From Mariprofundus sp. (GTDB taxonomy: Bacteria; Pseudomonadota; Zetaproteobacteria; Mariprofundales; Mariprofundaceae), in the NCBI GenBank assembly GCA_021772835.1, contig JAJFLE010000017.1, positions 1 through 64,000 of the forward strand: a stretch of 64,000 nt of DNA, given 5' to 3'. The position numbers and the translations under genes are program-made. Under the pieces are notes generated by a model, which was not told the origin of the DNA, ran no database searches, and saw only the letters and a list, made by a program, of their open reading frames with translations. How positions within the stretch are numbered: position 1 is the first letter of the stretch; every line of letters begins with the position of its first letter. Shown here piece after piece: positions 53,524 to 61,118 of this stretch.

Positions 53524-54581
53524 ATTTGCAGAATAAAAGCGTACTGGTGACTGGCGGCACAGGTTCTCTGGGTAAGGTGTTAGTTAGACGCTTACTCTCA
53601 GGAGAGATGGGGACGCCGAAGAAAGTGATTGTGATGAGCCGTGATGAAGGTAAACAGCATGACATGCGCATGGCCTATCTGCACAAAACGGTGACAACCG
53701 ATGAAGTGATATTCAATAATTTTAAACAGGCCTTGGAGTTTCGCATTGGCGATGTCCGTGATTTCGGCGATGTTTGTTCTGCTGTCAAAAGCGCCGATGT
53801 GGTGATCAATGCCGCAGCATTGAAACAGGTGCCGACTTGCGAATACTTTCCAGATCAGGCTGTACTGACCAACTGTATCGGTGCAATGAACATTGTGCGG
53901 GCTATTCGTGAGAATGATTACCCTGTTGATACCGTCGTTGGTATCAGTACGGATAAAGCAGCCAAACCTGTGAATGTCATGGGAATGACCAAAGCAATTC
54001 AGGAGCGGGTGTTTACCTCTGCCAATGTGTTGAATCCGGACACACGCTTTATCTGCGTGCGCTACGGTAATGTGCTGGCATCGCGTGGGTCGGTGATTCC
54101 TCTGTTTCACGACCAGATCGCGCATGGCGGGCCAGTGACAATAACCGTCCCGGACATGACCCGGTTCCTGCTCAGTCTCGATCAGGCTGTTGATACGGTG
54201 TTTGCCGCACTGGCGACAGCAAAAGCTGGTGAAACACTGGTTCCTGATGCACCTGCGGCCACCGTCATCAATATTGCAAAGGCATTGATCGGAGATCGTG
54301 ATATTGAGATCAAGGTAACCGGTATTCGACCGGGCGAAAAGATGCACGAAATCATGGTGTCCGAGGAGGAGTGCTACCATACCTCCCGTCGTGGTGATTA
54401 TTATGCTATTCGACCAATGCTTCCGGAGCTAACTCAGGATGATGAGCCCAGTGTATTGAAAAAAGAGTTTAGTTCTGAGGATACTGTACTTGATTTCGAT
54501 GGGACGCTGGCTTTGCTCAATAAATACAACCTGCTTCCAGGCTCAGTGAAGTTGGCAGAGGGCGGAGAATTACTGGCATGA
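53520..54581 (+). CDS. UDP-GlcNAc 4,6-dehydratase/5-epimerase (FnlA/WbjB/WbvB-like)
   Basis: 353 residues. CapD/PglF-type SDR without membrane part: VTGGTGSLGKVLVRRLLSGE, MSRDEGKQHDMRMAY, VVINAAALKQVPTCEYFPDQ, GISTDKAAKPVNVMGMTKA with the active-site Lys, and GIRPGEKMHEIMVSEEE. The MTK triad version and the soluble form are those of FnlA/WbjB, which start UDP-L-FucNAc and L-QuiNAc synthesis from UDP-GlcNAc. The C-terminal tail (about 300-353) is longer than needed for catalysis. ATGA overlaps on both sides. Confidence 0.88.
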   Translation: MNLQNKSVLVTGGTGSLGKVLVRRLLSGEMGTPKKVIVMSRDEGKQHDMRMAYLHKTVTTDEVIFNNFKQALEFRIGDVRDFGDVCSAVKSADVVINAAALKQVPTCEYFPDQAVLTNCIGAMNIVRAIRENDYPVDTVVGISTDKAAKPVNVMGMTKAIQERVFTSANVLNPDTRFICVRYGNVLASRGSVIPLFHDQIAHGGPVTITVPDMTRFLLSLDQAVDTVFAALATAKAGETLVPDAPAATVINIAKALIGDRDIEIKVTGIRPGEKMHEIMVSEEECYHTSRRGDYYAIRPMLPELTQDDEPSVLKKEFSSEDTVLDFDGTLALLNKYNLLPGSVKLAEGGELLA

Positions 54582-55702
54582 TGAAGGTGATGACGATAGT
54601 TGGCACGCGGCCCGAGTTGATCAAACTGTCGCGAGTAATGGCAGAGTTGGATCGCTGTTTTAACCACTGTCTCGTCCACACAGGACAGAATTATGATGAT
54701 GAGTTGAATCGGGTGTTTTTTGAAGAGCTTGAAATCAGGAAACCCGATCACTACCTGGATGCGGCCGCTGAAACGGCTGCAGGGACGATTGCACAGGTGA
54801 TAGAAAAATCAGATCGGGTTATCGCTCTTGAAAAACCTGATGCGATTTTACTCTATGGTGATACCAATAGCTGTATGGCTGCTATTGTGGCAAAGCGCAG
54901 AAGAGTGCCTGTTTTCCATATGGAAGCTGGTAATCGTTGTTTTGATGACCGTGTTCCCGAAGAGATTAACCGCCGGATTGTGGATCATATCAGTGATATC
55001 AATATGCCACTAACCGAGCATGCTCGAAACTACCTGATAGCTGAAGGTATTCGTCCTGAAACGATCATTAAAACCGGTTCCTGCATGCAAGAGGTGCTGG
55101 AATATTACACGCCGAAGATAGATAGCTCTGGTGTCCTCGAAAGACTGGAATTGAAAACGGGTGAATATTTTCTTGTCAGTGCCCACAGGGAAGAGAATGT
55201 CGATACGCCTGAACGGTTGGCAGGGCTTCTTGAATCACTGAATGCACTGGCCGGTTCCTATGATGTGCCGATTATCTTTTCAGTCCACCCGCGAACGCGC
55301 AAACGTTTGGATGCGTTGGCTCATGGCAATATTGATAGACGTATCCGCTTTATGAAAGCTATGGGGTTCCTCGACTATATCTACCTGCAGAAAAAGGCAA
55401 AATGCGTAGTTTCCGACAGTGGAACCATAGCTGAAGAGAGTTCATTGCTGAACTTTCCGGCAGTCACCATTCGCCAGGCTCACGAGCGTCCTGAAGGTAT
55501 GGATCAGGGGACGCTGGTAATGTCTGATGTTGTGCCTGCTCGCCTGCTGGATTCGGTCGCACTTGTGTTAGGCCAATATGAGCGAGGTCAGATGATATCT
55601 GTTGTGCCGGACTACCAGGGTGGCAATGTTTCCATTCAGGTGGCCAGAGTGATCCAGAGTTACACCGATTATATCCGGCGGACCGTTTGGCGAGAGTCCT
55701 GA
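54578..55702 (+). CDS. UDP-GlcNAc 2-epimerase-like enzyme (FnlC/WbjD/WbvD-like)
   Basis: 374 residues. GT-B-like fold of the nonhydrolysing 2-epimerases: VMTIVGTRPELIKLSRVMAE, HTGQNYDDELNRVFFEELEI, LLYGDTNSCMAAIVAKRRRV, HMEAGNRCFDDRVPEEINRR and VSDSGTIAEESSLL. In this gene order it would be the C2 epimerase that ends UDP-L-FucNAc or L-QuiNAc synthesis, as WbjD or WbvD do. Two bases separate it from the next gene. Confidence 0.9.
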   Translation: MMKVMTIVGTRPELIKLSRVMAELDRCFNHCLVHTGQNYDDELNRVFFEELEIRKPDHYLDAAAETAAGTIAQVIEKSDRVIALEKPDAILLYGDTNSCMAAIVAKRRRVPVFHMEAGNRCFDDRVPEEINRRIVDHISDINMPLTEHARNYLIAEGIRPETIIKTGSCMQEVLEYYTPKIDSSGVLERLELKTGEYFLVSAHREENVDTPERLAGLLESLNALAGSYDVPIIFSVHPRTRKRLDALAHGNIDRRIRFMKAMGFLDYIYLQKKAKCVVSDSGTIAEESSLLNFPAVTIRQAHERPEGMDQGTLVMSDVVPARLLDSVALVLGQYERGQMISVVPDYQGGNVSIQVARVIQSYTDYIRRTVWRES

Positions 55703-55703
55703 T

Positions 55704-56663
55704 TTGAAATCGGTGCTGGTAACCGGCGCGACGGGGTTTATCGGGCAGAGTCTTTGCAAAGCATTAGCCAGTAAAGGGGTGGATTTGCATGTGCTGGGGA
55801 GGAGTCGCCCCGATTTTGATGCCAAGTTTCATAAATGGGATATGACTGATGGCATTGACGCAGAGGCTCTGGCTGGTATCGATACGGTCTTTCATCTTGC
55901 AGGAAAAGCACATGCTTTGGCTGAGACCTCACAGGATTCGGCTGAATATTTTCGCATCAACACCGAGGCTACAGAGAAGCTTCTGCAGGCGTGCAAAAAG
56001 CAGGGCGTTAAAACATTTGTCTACTTCAGCAGTGTGAAGGCCGCAGGTGATGGCGTTGGTTTGATGGATGAATCGGTTTTAGACGAATCCGATACACCTT
56101 ATGGCCAATCGAAACGAGCGTCTGAGAAGCTAGTTCTCGAAGGTGGATATGTTTCGCACCCAACAGTAATTCGGCCTTCGATGGTTTATGGGAATACGGG
56201 AAAGGGCAACCTTCCAAAAATGATTCAGGCAGTTCGTAGTGGAAGGTTTCCTCCGCTGCCTGAGGTGAATAACAGGCGTTCCATGGTGCATGTAGATGAT
56301 GTGGTAAGAGCGGCTATCCTTGTTGCCGAACATGCGGCATCCGCTGGCCAGGTTTATATTGTCACCGATGGTAATGCGTATTCGACACGCCAGATGTATG
56401 AGTGGATCTGCAATGCCCTGAATAAGCCTGTGCCGAATTGGAGTCTGCCTCTCTTTGTGCTGAAGCTTTTAGCCAGCGTGGGGGATCTTATTGGTACAGT
56501 GCGAGGTCACAGATTTATCTTCGATAGCGACGCATTGGAAAAATTAACCGGTTCTGCGCACTGCTCATCGGCTAAAATTGAGCAGCAGCTGGGTTTTAAA
56601 GCGCGCAGGAATTTACGAGAGGCGCTGCCGGACATTGTTCAATATCTTGGAGCCTCCGGGTGA
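55704..56663 (+). CDS. NAD-dependent epimerase/dehydratase (WbpV-like)
   Basis: 319 residues. SDR with VTGATGFIGQSLCKAL, HLAGKAHALAETSQDSAEYF, VYFSSVKAAGDGVG and catalytic YGQSKRASEKL. HLAGKAH followed directly by a WecA/WbpL-type gene is the pattern of WbpV/WbcP-type UDP-4-keto-QuiNAc reductases or UDP-GalNAc 4-epimerases. It may supply the first sugar for the WbpL-like enzyme. TTG start, GTGA overlap with the next gene. Confidence 0.82.
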   Translation: MKSVLVTGATGFIGQSLCKALASKGVDLHVLGRSRPDFDAKFHKWDMTDGIDAEALAGIDTVFHLAGKAHALAETSQDSAEYFRINTEATEKLLQACKKQGVKTFVYFSSVKAAGDGVGLMDESVLDESDTPYGQSKRASEKLVLEGGYVSHPTVIRPSMVYGNTGKGNLPKMIQAVRSGRFPPLPEVNNRRSMVHVDDVVRAAILVAEHAASAGQVYIVTDGNAYSTRQMYEWICNALNKPVPNWSLPLFVLKLLASVGDLIGTVRGHRFIFDSDALEKLTGSAHCSSAKIEQQLGFKARRNLREALPDIVQYLGASG

Positions 56664-57637
56664 TCTTGGTTCTCGCATTTGGTGTATCACTGCTGTTTTG
56701 CTTGTTGCTGCTGTCACGCTTTTCGCCGTTGAAAATTCTTGATGCGCCAAATGAGCGCTCTCTGCATGAAGTGCCGACGCCACGCACTGGTGGAGTCGCT
56801 ATCATGCTGGCGATTCTCATCGCTTGGGCACTGCAGTCCTGGTTGTATGGCATGCCTGAAGCGATGGTTTGGATCGCGGCTTCGGCGATGCTTGTGGCTG
56901 GCATCTCTTTTGTCGATGACTTGAGGGAACTATCCCCACTGGTTCGGATTATTGTGCATGCACTTGCCGCTATAGTTTTGATTGTTGGCGGCATGGTGAT
57001 GTTCGATGGCGTGATCGGGATAGTGTTTACCTGGTTTGCGATTGTCTGGATGCTCAACCTGTATAATTTCATGGATGGTATGGACGGCTTTGCCGGAGGC
57101 ATGACGCTGTTTGGTTTTGGCTTCCTTGCCTGCGCCGGGTGGCTGACCGGGGCAAACGCGTATGCAATATTTGCAATGCTCGTTGCAGCCGCAGCGCTTG
57201 GTTTTCTCTGTGTGAACTTTCCACCTGCAAAAATATTTATGGGTGATGTGGGATCCGCATCACTGGGCTTGATTTCAGCCGGATTTAGTTTGTGGGGTAT
57301 CCGCGACGGTCTTTTCGACTGGTGGTTTCCGTTGCTTGTTTTTTCCCCGTTTGTTGTTGATGCGACGGTGACATTGATTCAACGCATGTTGAATCGTGAG
57401 CGAATATGGGAAGCGCACCGATCCCACTATTACCAGCGGTTGGTTCAATTGGGCTGGGGCCATAAAAAGACGATTCTGACAGAATATCTACTCATGCTGC
57501 TGGCAGGCTGTTCAGCGTTGGTGACACAGCAGATCAACTCGCCTGTTGTGGCTGGGGTTGTTCTGGCTGGCTGGAGCTGTATCTATCTGGTGATCGCTAT
57601 TCTTGTCCAGCGCTTTGAGTCAGGTTGCCTCAAATGA
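56660..57637 (+). CDS. Undecaprenyl-phosphate HexNAc-1-phosphate transferase (WecA/WbpL-like)
   Basis: 325 residues with about ten membrane helices. MraY/WecA family: LDAPNERSLHEVPTPRTGGV (start of the cytoplasmic site), the Asp pair in SFVDDLRELSPL, LYNFMDGMDGFAGG and NFPPAKIFMGDVGS. RIWEAHRSHYYQRLVQLGWG is the loop that sets sugar specificity in the WbpL group. It would start the repeat unit by moving a HexNAc-1-P to undecaprenyl phosphate. The RPA motif is the short type. Confidence 0.93.
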   Translation: MILVLAFGVSLLFCLLLLSRFSPLKILDAPNERSLHEVPTPRTGGVAIMLAILIAWALQSWLYGMPEAMVWIAASAMLVAGISFVDDLRELSPLVRIIVHALAAIVLIVGGMVMFDGVIGIVFTWFAIVWMLNLYNFMDGMDGFAGGMTLFGFGFLACAGWLTGANAYAIFAMLVAAAALGFLCVNFPPAKIFMGDVGSASLGLISAGFSLWGIRDGLFDWWFPLLVFSPFVVDATVTLIQRMLNRERIWEAHRSHYYQRLVQLGWGHKKTILTEYLLMLLAGCSALVTQQINSPVVAGVVLAGWSCIYLVIAILVQRFESGCLK

Positions 57638-58869
57638 GGTTGTTAGCTGCTACTAATCTGCTTTTCTGTGTTGCTGCAATAGCATTTCCCTTCTCGGTAG
57701 CTGCGACAAATATTGCTCTTGGAGGGGCGTTGGCAATAGGGATTGTATCTGGCCTCTGGTGGCTGGGGGCTAAAGTATGCTGGAGTGAATTTCGCCAGCT
57801 GAGCATCGTTTTTTTTGCCTATTTTTTACTGCTTCTTTTGGGACTGATCTGGAGTCATGATGTTCAGTGGGGTGTTCATATTCTCGGACGTCAATGGTTC
57901 TGGTTGTTAGTTCCAATTCTTGTTGCTTCGTTGGCGGAAGAAAGGTGGCGTAGATATTTTCTATTTTCCCTGTCGACCGGACTTACGCTGCATCTTCTAT
58001 ACTGTGTATTGCAGTCATACGGCTATGTTCATTCGAGCACGGATGGTTCAAATGCGGATAATGCTACCGGCCACATCGGCCATATCGGCTTTGGTGTTGT
58101 TTACGGAATATGGGCTGCTTGGTTAGTCTTTTTAGGTTGGGATTCGAATGGATGGCAACGCTGGATCTTCTGGTCTCTGGCTGGTTGGGCCTATGTGATG
58201 ATTTTTGCGGCTCAGGGGCGAAGTGGCTATATAGTGGCTTTTGTGCTTGTGCTTGCCGTTGCTGCGAAATGCTTTAAAGGTCGAGGGCGCTGGAAACGCA
58301 TAGGGCTTTTTTTTGCTGGCTCTCTTATTGTTTTTAGTTTGGCAATGGCCCTGGGGCCAGCTAAAGAGCGCCTTCAGGGGACCTGGATGGCGATGATGGG
58401 CGAACAGCATGATACAGCTAATCATTGGCAGGATTATGCAGCGAAAGCTTCAACTGATCGTGTTGAAATGTGGAAAACCAGCCTTGATATCTATATGGAA
58501 AATCCAGTATTCGGTGTTGGAACGGGAGGTTTCCCAAAAGCGGTTGATAAAATGATAGCGCAGGGGAATTCGGCATCGAAGCCCACTTCGCATCCGCATA
58601 ACCAGTATCTGTTGGCTCTGGCTCGGTGGGGGCCTCTTGGTCTGATTCTCCTGTGTACATTGCTCTATGTCTGGATGCGAGAGGGATGGCGTATGGATTG
58701 GCATAAGTCACCCGTAGCTCCCCTTGTTTTTTTGCCCCCACTAGCCCTTGCAATTCATGCACTGAGTTCAACTTCTGTGGAGGAACATTTTTCTGCTATA
58801 CTAGCTGTACTATTGCTTGGAACAGGATTGTCCGGCAACAGAGATCATAATAAAGCAGGAGGAGAATGA
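57634..58869 (+). CDS. O-antigen ligase/polymerase (WaaL/Wzy_C type)
   Basis: 411 residues from the ATG at 57634 (ATGA overlap with the preceding stop). About eleven membrane helices. The large periplasmic loop has TSLDIYMENPVFGVGTGGFP and, after it, TSHPHNQYLLALARWGPLGL, the Wzy_C/WaaL signature with its conserved His. It either joins O antigen to lipid A core or polymerises repeat units; sequence alone cannot separate these. AGGAGGAG for comEA lies in its end. Confidence 0.88.
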   Translation: MRLLAATNLLFCVAAIAFPFSVAATNIALGGALAIGIVSGLWWLGAKVCWSEFRQLSIVFFAYFLLLLLGLIWSHDVQWGVHILGRQWFWLLVPILVASLAEERWRRYFLFSLSTGLTLHLLYCVLQSYGYVHSSTDGSNADNATGHIGHIGFGVVYGIWAAWLVFLGWDSNGWQRWIFWSLAGWAYVMIFAAQGRSGYIVAFVLVLAVAAKCFKGRGRWKRIGLFFAGSLIVFSLAMALGPAKERLQGTWMAMMGEQHDTANHWQDYAAKASTDRVEMWKTSLDIYMENPVFGVGTGGFPKAVDKMIAQGNSASKPTSHPHNQYLLALARWGPLGLILLCTLLYVWMREGWRMDWHKSPVAPLVFLPPLALAIHALSSTSVEEHFSAILAVLLLGTGLSGNRDHNKAGGE

Positions 58870-59147
58870 TGAAAATAAGACAACTTCTTGTGGCTCTGTT
58901 TGTTGCGTTTTTTATGGTGGCTGGCCCGATATGGGCAGGAGACATGGTCAACCTTAATACAGCAACTGTTGTGGAGCTACAGGCTGTAAAAGGGATTGGT
59001 GAAAAGACCGCATCGGCAATCGTTGCATATCGGAATGAATTTGGAGCATTCCATAAAGTGGATGATTTACTTGATGTCAAAGGTATCGGTGAGAAAAGTC
59101 TGGCTAAATTCAGAGATTCACTGACGGTTGAGAATAAGCACGAATAA
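58869..59147 (+). CDS. ComEA-like helix-hairpin-helix protein
   Basis: 92 residues. A signal peptide (LLVALFVAFFMVAGPIWA) then two helix-hairpin-helix motifs: VELQAVKGIGEKTASAIVAY and VDDLLDVKGIGEKSLAKFRD. ComEA-type proteins bind DNA in the periplasm during natural uptake. VNLNTATVVELQ is the family opening. An ATG at 58866 is equally possible. It follows the ligase gene within an overlap, an odd place for a competence gene. A terminator follows. Confidence 0.93.
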   Translation: MKIRQLLVALFVAFFMVAGPIWAGDMVNLNTATVVELQAVKGIGEKTASAIVAYRNEFGAFHKVDDLLDVKGIGEKSLAKFRDSLTVENKHE

Positions 59148-59162
59148 ACAAAAAGATAAAAC

Positions 59163-59206
59163 GGCGTGGTAATTATCAGGATAGAGATTGCCGCGCCTTC
59201 TTTTTT
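59163..59206 (+). terminator. Intrinsic terminator after comEA-like gene
   Basis: GGCGTGGTAAT and ATTGCCGCGCC pair over 11 bases (with G-U pairs), followed by TTCTTTTTT. It separates the polysaccharide run from the dehydratase gene at 59214. Confidence 0.75.
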
Positions 59207-59213
59207 GTGAAGC

Positions 59214-61109
59214 ATGGCTGGCATGAGTAAACTCATGTCACTTAAAAATCGCTGGCTGGTTTTTCTCCATGATGCGTTATGGGTACCTGTTGCACTGTTT
59301 CTGGCCTTCTGGTTACGATTTAATCTCGGTGAAATCCCACCTCTTTATGTCGATGCATTAGAGGTGTTGCTGCTGGTTGCCCTGCCTGTTCAGGCAGCCA
59401 CGTTCTATTTTTTAGGCCTGTACCGCGGTATTTGGCGGTTTGCCTCTATTCCTGACCTACTACTCATTATTAAAACGGTAGCTGCAGGCATGGTGGTAAC
59501 ATTTATTCTGGCGTTTATATGGCAGCGGCTAGTTGATGTGCCGCGTTCTGTGTTCATCCTGTACCCTGTTATTCTTGCACTTGGACTTTCTGCCCCCCGC
59601 TTACTCTACCGATGGCTAAAAGACCATCACCTGAGTTTGGCCGCATTTGAAAAAAAACGTGCATTAGTTATTGGCGCAGGCAGGGCCGGTGAACTTTTGG
59701 TACGTGATCTGCTGAAGTCAGGCCCATATGTGCCCATTGGATTTCTGGATGATGCAGAAAGGCGACAGGGTCAGGAAATTCACGGTGTTCGGGTGCTTGG
59801 CAGTCTGTCTGACATAGAAAAAATAATGCAGAGCTTTGATGTAGAAGTCGTGTTGCTGGCAATGCCCACCGCACCGCATCAGGTTATTCAGTCAGTAGTG
59901 AAACAGTGCCAGAAGCGAGAAGTCCCGTGTAGAACACTGCCATCGGTTGCTGATCTGGCGGACGGTAAGGTTGAGGTATCGCGTTTGCGGCAGGTTCAGA
60001 TCGAAGACTTGCTCGGGCGTGATGCGGTTGAGCTGGACCAGTCCGGTATTCATGAACTGTTGGCCGACCGGGTGGTGCTGGTGACGGGAGCAGGTGGTTC
60101 GATCGGCTCAGAGCTATGCCGACAGGTGTTGCGTTACAATCCAACTGATCTGATTCTGCTTGATCATGGTGAGTTCAATTTGTACACCATCGACAAGGAA
60201 CTCGCTGCGATTGATTTGAACAATAAGGCAAGGCTGCATGCTGTGCTTGGTGATATAAGAGACGAGCCTAGAATGCGCTGGCTATTCGATCATTTCAGGC
60301 CGGATGTAGTGTTTAATGCAGCAGCTTATAAACATGTACCACTGGTTGAGGACAACCCGGCCGAGGGTGTCAAAACCAATGTGCTAGGCACATGCCAGAT
60401 CGCCGATCTGGCCGTTGAATTTGCAGTGAAGAAATTCTTGCAGATTTCCACCGACAAAGCGGTGAATCCGACCAATGTGATGGGTACAAGCAAACGGACC
60501 GCTGAAATTTATTGCCAGAATCTGAATCTGCGCAGCGAAACTACAGCCTTTGTGACGACCCGTTTTGGTAATGTGCTGGGCTCTGCCGGTTCCGTAGTGC
60601 CGCTGTTTCGCAGTCAGATTGAAGCCGGTGGGCCGATTACAGTCACACATCCTGATATCACACGGTATTTTATGACCATCCCCGAAGCGGTTAGCCTGAT
60701 TTTGCAGGCGGCTACGATGGGCCACGGTGGTGAGATCTTTGTGCTCGATATGGGCGAACCGGTGAAGATTGTTGATCTGGCCGAGCAGATGATTCGCCTC
60801 ACTGGCCTGGAGCCGGGTAAAGATATCGAGATTAAGTTCACAGGCCTGCGTCCGGGCGAGAAACTGTACGAGGAGCTGTTCCACGAGTCCGAAGTACTGC
60901 AACCGACATCACACCCGAAAATCCTGCTCTCAGGCAGTCGCGAAGTGGAGTGGAGGCAGATTCAGCAGGTGTTGAGTAATCTGCGTCAGGCGTGTGGATC
61001 TCGTGATGTGCAGAGTCTGTATCAGGAACTGAGAGTGTTGGTGCCGGAGTTTGTTTCAACCCCGGCTGAACAATCTCGCGAGAAAGTCGTTTCCGATATT
61101 ACCAACTAA
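59214..61109 (+). CDS. Membrane UDP-GlcNAc 4,6-dehydratase (WbpM/PglF/CapD-like)
   Basis: 631 residues. Four membrane helices in the first 130 residues. A first Rossmann domain at about 150 (ALVIGAGRAGELLVRDLL) and the catalytic SDR domain from about 289 (VTGAGGSIGSELCRQ). VFNAAAYKHVPLVEDNPAEG, STDKAVNPTNVMGTSKR at about 412 and TGLRPGEKLYEEL complete the pattern. The WbpM/PglF group turns UDP-GlcNAc into UDP-4-keto-6-deoxy-GlcNAc, a route to QuiNAc, FucNAc or bacillosamine. This would supply the WbpV-like enzyme at 55704. Start may also be codon 4 or 8. Confidence 0.93.
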   Translation: MAGMSKLMSLKNRWLVFLHDALWVPVALFLAFWLRFNLGEIPPLYVDALEVLLLVALPVQAATFYFLGLYRGIWRFASIPDLLLIIKTVAAGMVVTFILAFIWQRLVDVPRSVFILYPVILALGLSAPRLLYRWLKDHHLSLAAFEKKRALVIGAGRAGELLVRDLLKSGPYVPIGFLDDAERRQGQEIHGVRVLGSLSDIEKIMQSFDVEVVLLAMPTAPHQVIQSVVKQCQKREVPCRTLPSVADLADGKVEVSRLRQVQIEDLLGRDAVELDQSGIHELLADRVVLVTGAGGSIGSELCRQVLRYNPTDLILLDHGEFNLYTIDKELAAIDLNNKARLHAVLGDIRDEPRMRWLFDHFRPDVVFNAAAYKHVPLVEDNPAEGVKTNVLGTCQIADLAVEFAVKKFLQISTDKAVNPTNVMGTSKRTAEIYCQNLNLRSETTAFVTTRFGNVLGSAGSVVPLFRSQIEAGGPITVTHPDITRYFMTIPEAVSLILQAATMGHGGEIFVLDMGEPVKIVDLAEQMIRLTGLEPGKDIEIKFTGLRPGEKLYEELFHESEVLQPTSHPKILLSGSREVEWRQIQQVLSNLRQACGSRDVQSLYQELRVLVPEFVSTPAEQSREKVVSDITN

Positions 61110-61118
61110 CCCCACGGG

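Noticed and set aside
53598-54380. 260-codon frame antisense to the FnlA-like gene
   Set aside because: Cys/His-rich antisense frame without start signal; the sense gene has all enzyme motifs.
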